A DNA stretch of 64,000 nt from DAIQNV01 sp036788215 (lineage in GTDB: Bacteria; Planctomycetota; Phycisphaerae; Phycisphaerales; UBA1924). Of this stretch, positions 15,598 through 23,281 are shown in pieces. The notes beneath the pieces are model-generated. The model made no database searches. It had not been told where the DNA came from and saw only the letters and a list, made by a program, of their open reading frames with translations. Each line of letters starts with the position of its first letter. Position 1 is the first letter of the stretch. The DNA lies in contig DAIQNV010000005.1 in NCBI GenBank assembly GCA_036788215.1, positions 9,785-73,784 on the forward strand, given 5' to 3'. The translations under genes and the position numbers were made by a program.

Positions 15598-16533
15598 CTA
15601 TCCCCGGAGCGAGTCCGCGATGCCCAGGAGGCCCAGGGCGAGGCTGACGATGCCGTTGAGGGTGAAGAAGGCGATATCGAGGCCCCGCTCGCGCCTGATG
15701 GCGAGGACGATGTGCTCGGTGATGAGGAGGGCGGCGGTCAGGGCAACGCCCACGAGGAAGAGCGTGCGGAGGCTGGTGCTTGTGGCCCAGACGAGGGTCA
15801 GGGCGACGATCGCGAGGAGGTGCAGGGCCCGGCTGACCCAAGCGGCGCCCGACCAGCCCAGGGCGGCGGGGATGGACCGCAGGCCCCGTCCGCGGTCGAA
15901 GTCGCGGTCCGCGAGGGCGTAGATGACGTCGAAGCCCGCGACCCAGACGGTGATCATGCCCGCGAGCCACCAGAGGGCGGGGGCGTTCTCGTGGGCGGTG
16001 AGGGCGTTGAGGCCCGCGACTGCGACCCCCGCAGCGAGCGGGCTGAGGGCGAGGGCGACGCCCAGCACGATGTGGCAGAGGGCGGTGAAGCGCTTGGTGA
16101 AGGAGTAGAAGGCGAGCCAGGCGAGGATGGCGGGGCTGAAGGCAAGGGGGGCCCAGTTGGCGTAGAGGACGCCGAAGAGGGTGGTGGCGACGACGAACGC
16201 GCCGGCGCTCGCAGCGAGCATCGCCTTTCCGTCGCGCTCTGAGAGGGCGCCCGAGGCGAAGGCGCGCCGTGCGGTCCTGGGGTTCTGGGCGTCGAAGCGG
16301 CGGTCGGCGACGCGGTTGACGAGCATGGCCCAGGTCCGGGCGGCGACCATGCACACGACGATGAGGGCGAGCTGCCCCGCGAAGCGGCCCCAGTCGACGA
16401 CGGTCGCGCTGCCCTCGACCCGGACCGCGAGGAAGGCGGCGAGCAGCGCGAAGGGGAGGGCGAAGACCGAGTGCGCGAGCTTGATGTCGGAGGCTGCGAG
16501 GGCGAGCTTGCGCGGGAGGGGCAGGGCGGACAT
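15598..16533 (-). CDS. UbiA-like polyprenyltransferase (MqnP/4-hydroxybenzoate type)
   Basis: A 311-residue integral membrane protein with about eight helices and the two Asp-rich Mg-prenyl-diphosphate motifs NRVADRRFD (73-81) and FDVIYALADRDFD (201-213). The segment DAQNPRTARR is typical of the ubiA_other/MqnP group. That group attaches a prenyl chain to the aromatic precursor of menaquinone in the futalosine pathway or to 4-hydroxybenzoate. Planctomycetes generally use menaquinone, so MqnP is favoured; this is inference. The ATG is at 16533. The upstream region is lost in the scaffold gap. Confidence 0.82.
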   Translation of the reverse strand: MSALPLPRKLALAASDIKLAHSVFALPFALLAAFLAVRVEGSATVVDWGRFAGQLALIVVCMVAARTWAMLVNRVADRRFDAQNPRTARRAFASGALSERDGKAMLAASAGAFVVATTLFGVLYANWAPLAFSPAILAWLAFYSFTKRFTALCHIVLGVALALSPLAAGVAVAGLNALTAHENAPALWWLAGMITVWVAGFDVIYALADRDFDRGRGLRSIPAALGWSGAAWVSRALHLLAIVALTLVWATSTSLRTLFLVGVALTAALLITEHIVLAIRRERGLDIAFFTLNGIVSLALGLLGIADSLRG

Positions 16534-16570
16534 GCGGGCGACTGTAGAAGGGTCCGGCGGGAGGGGCACC

Positions 16571-16670
16571 NNNNNNNNNNNNNNNNNNNNNNNNNNNNNN
16601 NNNNNNNNNNNNNNNNNNNNNNNNNNNNNNNNNNNNNNNNNNNNNNNNNNNNNNNNNNNNNNNNNNNNNN
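16571..16670. other. Scaffold gap (100 N)
   Basis: Exactly 100 N, the conventional length for a gap of unknown size. It lies between the start of the UbiA-type gene and the stop of the protease gene, so no reading frame is visibly cut, but one or more genes may be missing. Confidence 0.99.
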
Positions 16671-16672
16671 GC

Positions 16673-18673
16673 TTAGGGGCAGCCATTCTGGAAGGCGGTC
16701 ACGAAGGCGGCGATGTCGGAGACATCGAAGACGCCCGTCGGGGCGGCGAGGTCCGCCCTGGGGTCGCCCGCCTGGAAGGCCTGCAGGAAGGCGATCGCGT
16801 CGGCGAAGGTCCGCTCCCCGAAGGGCTCGGCGAGGTCGGCGGGGTCGCAGGGGGTGGGGCCCCCGGCGGTGCCATGGACGCGGACCTCGAAGTCCTGCCA
16901 GTAGGCGGCCCAGAGGATGTTGCGGTCGGCGACGCGGAGGGTCCACTCGCCCCGGGAGGGCTCGCCCCAGTGCCTGAGGGATGTGAAGACCCAGTCGGTG
17001 TAGTCGTCGGTGCCATCGGGGCGTTGGGCTGCGAGGGTGGAGACGGTGCCGGTGGGGGAGATGAGCTCGATGTCGAGGTCGCCCACGGTGGGGGTCTGGA
17101 TGTTGACGATGACCTCGACGGACTCGATGGTGATGTCGGCGTCGATCGTGGTGGAGCGGGCGATGCCGGTGGCGTCGGCGTTGGGCACGTCGGTCTCGAC
17201 GCTCACGACGCCGGAAGCGGCGGAGATCTCGGGCGCGACGGGGGTCCACGCCTCTGCGAGGGTGGCTGCGGCGGAGGCGTCGAGGGCGCCGAATCCGTAG
17301 TCGTCGCTGAACCAGACTCCGGCGCTGTTCATGGCCCAGGTGGGGTTGTCGGGGTCGATGCGCCAGGCGGTCTGGCGGAGCACGTGCTGCACGTCGCGCC
17401 AGGAGAGGGCGGGGTTGGCTTCGAGCATGAGGGCGACGACGCCCGCGCCCTGCGGGGCGGCGGCGCTGGTGAATCCGAAGGCGCCGGTCCAGCCCCCAAG
17501 CGCGGTGGTGAAGATCGCCTTGGACCCCCCGGAGGAGGGCGCGACCGCGAAGAGGCTGGAGCCGGGCTCGGAGTAGATCGCCCGGACCCCGGTGTCGTCG
17601 TAGGCGCCGATGGCGATGGTGTAGCGGCTCGATGCGTAGGGGTCGTAGTCGACGCGGTCCTTGCGGAGGGCGCCGTTGCCCCCGGCCCAGACGAGGACGG
17701 TGCCCAGCCCGTCGCGTCCGGAGCGGGCGGACTCCTCGATGGCGTCCATCACGATCGCGGAGGGGTAGAAGATGCGCCCGATGTCGGCGGGTCCCCAGGA
17801 GTTGTTCTTGATGTCGTTGGCGTGGTTGGCCCGCAGGAGTGAGGAGGCGGTGACGGAGGGGTCCCCGTAGGTGTGGTTGGTGAGGCGGGCGTTGTAGGCG
17901 ACGCCGGCGCCGCCCAGGACGTTGTTCGCGGTCATCGCGACGATGCCGGCGACGGAGGTCGCGTGGGCGTCGACGCCTACGCCCTGCTGCGAGTGGGCGG
18001 GTTCGGGGTCGATGTTGGCGACGAGGTCGAAGTTGGTCAGTTCGATGCCCTGGTCGATGATGCCCACGGTGACGCCGGCGCCGGTCCAGCCGGCGTTCCA
18101 GGCGGGCTCGACGTTGAGGTCGAAGAGTTCCTCACCGGGGAGGGTGTTGATCAGGTACCACTGATCGGCGAGGCCGAAGTCGCTCGGGACGCGGGGCCCG
18201 ACCGCCTGGCGGATCTCGGGCGTCGCGTCGGCGACGCCCAGGGCGGGCCCGGAGTGCTGCATTTCTTCGGCGAGGTCGACCGCGTCGAGGGCGCCCCGCG
18301 CGTCGACGACGAGTGTCCCGGGGAGGCCCGGGATCGGGCGGGCAAAGAGCCCACGGAAGGCGAGCCACGCCCGGACCCGTTCTGTGCTTCGCTGATCCGC
18401 GGTCCGGACGAGGACCCGCCCGGTGATGGTGACCTCGCCCTCCTCCCCCGCGTCGCGCAGGCCCAGGCGGGTGGCCTTGAGGGCGCCGTCGCCCGCGTGC
18501 TGGAAGCGGTAGAGGCGGGGCCCGCCCGGACCGTCGATGAGGCGTGTGGGCGCCTGGACCTTTGCCCGCTCGGGCCGGTCGTCGCCCGGGCCCTGCGCGT
18601 GGGCGACGACGGGTGTGCCAGCGAGGGCGACGAGGGTGAGGGCGATCGACTGGGGCCGGCCTGGGAGACGCAC
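16673..18673 (-). CDS. Secreted subtilisin-family (S8) protease with P-domain and GC-type dockerin tail
   Basis: A 666-residue protein with a signal peptide (1-27, ending VVAHAQ). A propeptide-like region follows, then the S8 catalytic domain with Asp207 (GIIDQG), His237 (DAHATS), oxyanion Asn (KNNSWG, 289-294) and Ser403 (GFTSAAAPQG). Next comes a proprotein-convertase P-type jellyroll (TIESVEVIVNIQTPTVGDLD). The C-terminus carries a Cys-framed tail, CDPADLAEPFG to AAFVTAFQNGCP, containing two FADAIAFLQAF-like helices. It resembles kexin/furin layouts and would be exported. The GTG at 18673 is chosen for agggac upstream and a compact signal peptide; a GTG at 18706 is possible. The stop is two bases from the scaffold gap. 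Confidence 0.88.
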   Translation of the reverse strand: MRLPGRPQSIALTLVALAGTPVVAHAQGPGDDRPERAKVQAPTRLIDGPGGPRLYRFQHAGDGALKATRLGLRDAGEEGEVTITGRVLVRTADQRSTERVRAWLAFRGLFARPIPGLPGTLVVDARGALDAVDLAEEMQHSGPALGVADATPEIRQAVGPRVPSDFGLADQWYLINTLPGEELFDLNVEPAWNAGWTGAGVTVGIIDQGIELTNFDLVANIDPEPAHSQQGVGVDAHATSVAGIVAMTANNVLGGAGVAYNARLTNHTYGDPSVTASSLLRANHANDIKNNSWGPADIGRIFYPSAIVMDAIEESARSGRDGLGTVLVWAGGNGALRKDRVDYDPYASSRYTIAIGAYDDTGVRAIYSEPGSSLFAVAPSSGGSKAIFTTALGGWTGAFGFTSAAAPQGAGVVALMLEANPALSWRDVQHVLRQTAWRIDPDNPTWAMNSAGVWFSDDYGFGALDASAAATLAEAWTPVAPEISAASGVVSVETDVPNADATGIARSTTIDADITIESVEVIVNIQTPTVGDLDIELISPTGTVSTLAAQRPDGTDDYTDWVFTSLRHWGEPSRGEWTLRVADRNILWAAYWQDFEVRVHGTAGGPTPCDPADLAEPFGERTFADAIAFLQAFQAGDPRADLAAPTGVFDVSDIAAFVTAFQNGCP

Positions 18674-18847
18674 GGGAAAGTCCCTGTCACGGGCCCGGTG
18701 GAGCACCTTGGCTGAAAATCAGCCCGGGTTTGCACGGGGCATTCGGGATGACGGTCGGGCGGTCGGACGCGACCTGAACCCGGACCTGTTTGTACGCCCG
18801 CCGGCTGGGTGCGGATGCCTGCCCTGGCTCGGGGGGGGCGGATTCGG

Positions 18848-20158
18848 TCAGTTTCCGTAGGGCTCCGAGCAGCCTCCGCTGAACGCGTTCAGGAACGCGG
18901 CGACGTCGGCGAAGGTGACCGCTGAGGGTGCGACGAGGTTGGCGCGGGGGTCGGCGTTGGTGAACCAGGTGATGTACTGGTTGATGTCGGCGAAGGTGAG
19001 CGAGCCGCAGGGGGCGGCGAAGTCGGCGGAGGCGCAGTTCGTGTCGGTGGTGATGGGGACGGGGCTGATGGCCAGGTCGTCGATGTACCAGACGTCGGTC
19101 ACCAGGGTCCCGAGTGCGGTGAAGCGGACGCGGAAGGTGTCGGTGTTATCGACCATGGGGATCGCGTACTGGCGTGCCTGGAAGCAGGGTCGGGAGACGC
19201 CGGTGGCGACGATCTCGTCGAGGAGGCGGTAGACCTCGTCGTCCTGGACCCCGTCGTCGTTCTCGTCGGGGTCGAAGTACTCGACGCGGAGCACTTTGCC
19301 GGCCTCGACGCCGGCCTCGCGGATCCAGAAGCGGAGGTAGAACTGCTGGTCGACGACGTTGGCGACGCCCATGAGCTGGTTGACGCTCTCGAGCCGGTCG
19401 TTGGAGTTCAGCCTGAGGACGCGGGTGCCGGAGGGTTCGTTGCCGACGCCGGTGGCGGTGTCGGCGTTGAAGATCGTGCCCCACTGCACGCCGAGCCCGA
19501 GGCCGTTCTCGAAGTCTTCGGTCCAGGGGACCGCGTTGCCCCCGAAGGGCCCGACGCGGACATTGTCGATGAACCAGTCGTCATTGAGCTGGTTTCCGTT
19601 GGCGGTGAAGCGGATGACGAGGTTCTCGTGGTAGGCGGGGATCGGGAGGGCGAACTGATTGAATTGGAACTCGTTCTGGTTGACCCCGTTGGAGGTCAGC
19701 GTGCCCAGGGCGACCCAGTTTCCGGCGGCGTTGCGGTAGTCGATGGTGAAGGTCTTTCCGGCCTCCACGCCCCTGTGCTGGCTCCAGAACGAGACGGTGC
19801 CCACCGGGCCGAACTCGGTGAGGAGCCTTAGGGAGTCCATGGGCTGGCTCTGGAGGGAGCCCACGCCCTTGAAGTTGACGGAGAACGGGGGGCTCGGCTC
19901 GTTGACGCCCGCGGTGCTGAGGCTGACGAACCCCGAACTGGGGCCCCAGATGCTCGGGTCGAGGGTGGAGGATGCGAAGCTGTCGTCGACCGGCAGGTCC
20001 AGGGGCTGGGCGAGGGCCAACCCTGGTACGAGCGCGAGGGTCGCGAGCGCGATCGCGCGGCGCGGCGAGCGGGCCGGATGGCCTGGGTGGCGTGCCTCGC
20101 CCCGGGGGTGGTTGGTCGGAGGCGTGGTCGGCGTGTTCTCGTTCCCGTGCGTGGTCAT
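18848..20158 (-). CDS. Secreted protein with two carbohydrate-binding-like jellyrolls and dockerin tail
   Basis: A 436-residue protein. After an unusual Thr/Asn/Pro-rich start and a signal sequence (RRAIALATLALVPGLALAQ, cleaved near residue 50), two related modules of about 150 residues follow. Each begins with a phrase like DSFASSTLDPSIWG or EDFENGLGLGVQWG and contains DDWFIDNVRVGP or DVWYIDDLAISP, a pattern seen in concanavalin-like/MAM-like jellyroll domains. The C-terminal part has SLTFADINQYITWF and VTFADVAAFLNAFSGGC, the GC-type dockerin-like tail. No catalytic residues are recognised, so an adhesive or binding role is likelier. The ATG at 20158 has aagga upstream. Confidence 0.75.
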   Translation of the reverse strand: MTTHGNENTPTTPPTNHPRGEARHPGHPARSPRRAIALATLALVPGLALAQPLDLPVDDSFASSTLDPSIWGPSSGFVSLSTAGVNEPSPPFSVNFKGVGSLQSQPMDSLRLLTEFGPVGTVSFWSQHRGVEAGKTFTIDYRNAAGNWVALGTLTSNGVNQNEFQFNQFALPIPAYHENLVIRFTANGNQLNDDWFIDNVRVGPFGGNAVPWTEDFENGLGLGVQWGTIFNADTATGVGNEPSGTRVLRLNSNDRLESVNQLMGVANVVDQQFYLRFWIREAGVEAGKVLRVEYFDPDENDDGVQDDEVYRLLDEIVATGVSRPCFQARQYAIPMVDNTDTFRVRFTALGTLVTDVWYIDDLAISPVPITTDTNCASADFAAPCGSLTFADINQYITWFTNADPRANLVAPSAVTFADVAAFLNAFSGGCSEPYGN

Positions 20159-20696
20159 GGCAGGCTTGGTCCTTGCGTTCCCGGACCCGTGGTGACGGGT
20201 CGGGGGTGTTCTTCTTCCCTGGATCCCTGCGCTGTCGTTCCGATTCGGAACGGTACGGAGGTTTCTGTCGCCGACCCCGCTGAATCCGGTGTCCTCGCCG
20301 GGAAGCTGGGGGGCGTTCGCGATCTGTGACGGCTGCGGCCCTCGATGGTGCGTCGCCTGGTCCGTAAACACGGGTGGGCCGGCCCGGTCATCGGCCCCGC
20401 GTGCTGATAAACGAGAATGGTGCCCGCGAGTCACGCGTGGCCTTTCGGTCTGACGCTCCTCGCTGGACGTGGCCCCCGGGGCGCCACCCGTTGACGGGGC
20501 GTGGGCGCACCCATGTCCGGCGGGGAACGGTGCTTGACAGCCTCGGATTGCCTTGAACCAACCGCCCGACGAACGCGGGCGGGTTCCTCTTGAGAAATGC
20601 CTTACCTTGTGGTGTACGCGGGGCCCGCCCGGACGGATCTGGCCCGGCGGGGAAATCTCGGACCGCGTTCTGCGCGGGCAATCCGGAGGGCGCACG
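20159..20696. other. 538-bp divergent intergenic region with palindrome
   Basis: No convincing ORF is present. It separates the minus-strand dockerin protein (start 20158) from the plus-strand ATPase (start 20697). A near-perfect palindrome cgttccga-t-tcggaacg lies at 20236-20252, a possible operator for the leftward gene. A perfect ttgaca occurs at 20534-20539, but I see no good -10 at 16-18 bp. The last bases hold ggagg (20685-20689), the ATPase ribosome binding site. Confidence 0.5.
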
Positions 20697-22205
20697 ATGG
20701 CGGACGGGAACGCTGCGATGTCGGACGCGGACCGGTTCCGCCGGTTGCTGAGGGCGGGCCACCGGTTGATCTCGATCGTGACGACGGAGGAGGCGGACGC
20801 GCGGGAACTGGTCATGGGCGTCGCGGCGGAGGACGGCTCGCACGTCTGGACCTGGTCGGCGGTGGAGGGCGTGCGGGACGCGGGCAACCCCGCCATGGAC
20901 CCGATCGACAACACCGAGCACGCTGCGGGGGCGTGGTACTGGCTGAGCCAGCAGGGATTGCCCGCGATCTATCTGTTGTTCGACGCGGCGGCGCACCTGG
21001 AGGACCCTCACGCGCTCAGGGCGCTGCGGAAGCTGATCGACAAGGCGTCGGGGGCGCACGCGTGCGTCGTGATGGTCGATCACGCCCAGCCGAAACCGGG
21101 TGTGATCCGGGCGCACGCCACCCCGTTCGAGTTGAGCTTCCCGACGGACGCGGAGCTGGAGGCGATCATCCGGCGGACGCTGAGGGAGCTGCACCGCGTC
21201 GCGCCGATCGAGATCGACCTGCGGAGCAGCGATTACCGGCTGATCATCAAGAACCTCGGTGGGCTTCCTAAGCGTCAGGCGGAGCAGGTGATCCGCGATG
21301 TCGTGAGCGAGGACCGCCGGTTCACGGGGGACGATCTGAATCACATCCTGGCGCTGAAGCGCCGGATCGTGTCGGGCGAGGGCGTGCTCGAGTATGTCGA
21401 GAGCCCGGCCAACCTCGACGAGGTGGGGGGCCTCGACAGCCTGAAGGGGTGGCTGCGCCAGCGTGAGCGGGCCTTCGACGACGACGCGGTGGCGTACGGG
21501 CTGACGCCCCCGAGAGGGGTGCTGCTGCTGGGCGTGCAGGGGGCGGGCAAGAGCCTGTGCGCGAAGGCGATCGCGACCGCGTGGGGCCGGCCTCTGCTGC
21601 GGCTCGATCCGGGGGTGCTGTACGACCGGTATGTCGGGGAGAGCGAGCGGAGGCTGCGGGGGGCGTTCCGCCAGGCGGAGGCGATGGCGCCGATCGTGCT
21701 GTGGATCGACGAGATCGAGAAGGGGTTCGCGAGTGCCGCGGCGCAGAGCACGGACGGGGGTCTGAGCCAGCGGATGTTCGGCGCGCTTCTAACGTGGATG
21801 CAGGATCATGCGGCGCCGGTGTTCCTGGTGGCGACGGCGAACAACATCGGGGCGTTGCCCCCTGAGTTGCTACGGAAAGGGCGGTTCGACGAGATCTTCT
21901 TTGTCGACCTGCCCGGGGCTGGGGCGCGGGCGCGGATCTTCGAGATTCACCTGAAGAAGCGGAAGCGGGACCCGAAGAACTTTGACCTCGGACGCCTGGC
22001 GGGGGCGAGCGCGGGGTACAGCGGGGCGGAGATCGAGCAGGCGGTGATCGCGGCGCTGCACGGTGCGTTCAGCGCGAAGGGGGAGCCCACGACGGACTCG
22101 ATCGAGGCGGCCCTGGCGGGGAGCCCGCCCTTGAGCGTGACGATGGCGGAGAAGGTGGCGGAGCTGCGGGCGTGGGCACGGGATCGGTGCGTGCCTGCGG
22201 AGTGA
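20697..22205 (+). CDS. AAA+ ATPase (Ycf46-like)
   Basis: A 502-residue protein. The N-terminal about 230 residues are an alpha/beta domain that lacks its own P-loop (RLISIVTTEEADARELV start), as in Ycf46. The AAA+ module follows: Walker A GVQGAGKS (279-286), Walker B IVLWIDEIEK (333-342), sensor-1 ATANN (380-384) and Arg-finger region RKGRFDE (393-399), with a helical lid. The family is related to FtsH/Cdc48-type remodelling ATPases; cyanobacterial Ycf46 has been linked to photosynthesis and CO2 use, and its role here is unknown. No transmembrane helix is present. The ATG at 20697 has ggagg upstream. It is flanked by exported-protein genes on the other strand. Confidence 0.85.
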   Translation: MADGNAAMSDADRFRRLLRAGHRLISIVTTEEADARELVMGVAAEDGSHVWTWSAVEGVRDAGNPAMDPIDNTEHAAGAWYWLSQQGLPAIYLLFDAAAHLEDPHALRALRKLIDKASGAHACVVMVDHAQPKPGVIRAHATPFELSFPTDAELEAIIRRTLRELHRVAPIEIDLRSSDYRLIIKNLGGLPKRQAEQVIRDVVSEDRRFTGDDLNHILALKRRIVSGEGVLEYVESPANLDEVGGLDSLKGWLRQRERAFDDDAVAYGLTPPRGVLLLGVQGAGKSLCAKAIATAWGRPLLRLDPGVLYDRYVGESERRLRGAFRQAEAMAPIVLWIDEIEKGFASAAAQSTDGGLSQRMFGALLTWMQDHAAPVFLVATANNIGALPPELLRKGRFDEIFFVDLPGAGARARIFEIHLKKRKRDPKNFDLGRLAGASAGYSGAEIEQAVIAALHGAFSAKGEPTTDSIEAALAGSPPLSVTMAEKVAELRAWARDRCVPAE

Positions 22206-22214
22206 GGTTGTTCC

Positions 22215-22297
22215 GGGTGGCACGCCCACGCGGAGCGCGGGCGTGTTGGGGTGAGCTTGGGCGGTCCATGCCCGCGCTGCGCGTGGGCATGCCACCC
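22215..22297. repeat. Palindromic repeat family B (B2)
   Basis: An 83-bp element with 28-bp arms (gggtggcacgcccacg... / ...cgtgggcatgccaccc) that pair with two mismatches. It starts 10 nt after the stop of the AAA+ gene and lies at the convergent junction with the gene ending at 22325, so it could terminate both transcripts. Confidence 0.85.
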
Positions 22298-22324
22298 AGA
22301 TCGTGTCGCGGACGCCCGGCGCGT

Positions 22325-23071
22325 CTACGGGCGCGCGGCGTGCTCGGTGCTGCGGATGAGGACGGGCTCGCTGGTCGAGACGATGTGGTTGGCGATCATG
22401 GAGATGGTGATCGGGTCGTTGAGCGAGATATTGTCGCCCAAGACGGAGAGGTCCTCGCCCTCGGGGTCGGAATCGGGGTGGATGTTGTCGCGGACGCGGA
22501 GGGGGCCGGCGTTGAAGAGGATGAGATCGGGGGCGATGGGGTAGCCCATGGTGGCGAGGGCCTGGGCGATGTCGTGGCGTCCCTCGGCGGTTTCCAGATT
22601 GGCGGCGATGGGGTCCGTTGCGAACAGGACTCCACGGATCGGCGCGGGGTCGGGCGGGTTCGTGTGGTTGGTGTCGATGTCCTCCGCGTCATGATGGAAG
22701 CGGAGGCTGGTGTCGCCATGTCGATCGGCAACCCACGAGGCGGCGGCGTCGCGGTCGGTGGCGGCGGGCCAGCCCGAGAGCTTCCAGTGATTGCGGTCGG
22801 CGGTGCGCTCGAGGTGGAGGAGGCGGATGTTGGCGCCGACGGCGCGGTCCTGGTCGAACTCGCCGAAGAGGGCGGCGATGCGACCCTTGGCGTCGACGAC
22901 GGGGGTCAGGCTCCAGCCCAGGATCTCGCGAGAGGTGGAGCCGATGGTCTCGTCGTCGTTCGTGGCGTAGGGGTCGTGCTGCGGCTGTTCCGCCTCGTGT
23001 TGGGCAGCCTGTTCTGGCTGGGCGTGGACGGTGAGGGGGAGGCAGAGCGAGAGCGCGGCGAGCGAGCGCAT
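22325..23071 (-). CDS. Hypothetical exported protein
   Basis: A 248-residue protein with a clean signal peptide (MRSLAALSLCLPLTVHAQ). The mature part is rich in His, Asp and Asn and includes repeated segments such as WSLTPVVDAKGRIAALFGEFD and DRDAAASWVADRHGDTSLRF; no family is recognised. The ATG at 23071 is supported by ggagg eight bases upstream, whereas longer in-frame extensions lack a signal. The gene follows the large DUF1028/FG-GAP gene on the same strand after 210 bases. That spacer holds an AT-rich patch near 23178-23190 that could include a promoter, and a gggcgggacgcccgcgcc motif. Confidence 0.7.
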   Translation of the reverse strand: MRSLAALSLCLPLTVHAQPEQAAQHEAEQPQHDPYATNDDETIGSTSREILGWSLTPVVDAKGRIAALFGEFDQDRAVGANIRLLHLERTADRNHWKLSGWPAATDRDAAASWVADRHGDTSLRFHHDAEDIDTNHTNPPDPAPIRGVLFATDPIAANLETAEGRHDIAQALATMGYPIAPDLILFNAGPLRVRDNIHPDSDPEGEDLSVLGDNISLNDPITISMIANHIVSTSEPVLIRSTEHAARP

Positions 23072-23281
23072 CGGGGGAACCTCCGTTGGGGCCGCCGGCC
23101 CACGGTGCGGCGGCCTGGGCCGAGAACCCGGTCGGGTCCAGCGTAACTCAGGCGGGAGGGGGGCCCAAGGGTCTTGTTTAAATTTTGATCGGATGCAGAG
23201 GGCGGGGGTCAGGCGGAGAGACACGGGCGGGACGCCCGCGCCACGAGGGGATGGAGTGTTGCGATGGGGTCGGTGTCGGCC

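Noticed and set aside
20534..20561. Promoter with ttgaca before the AAA+ gene
   Set aside because: No acceptable -10 at 16-18 bp, so only mentioned as a possible element.
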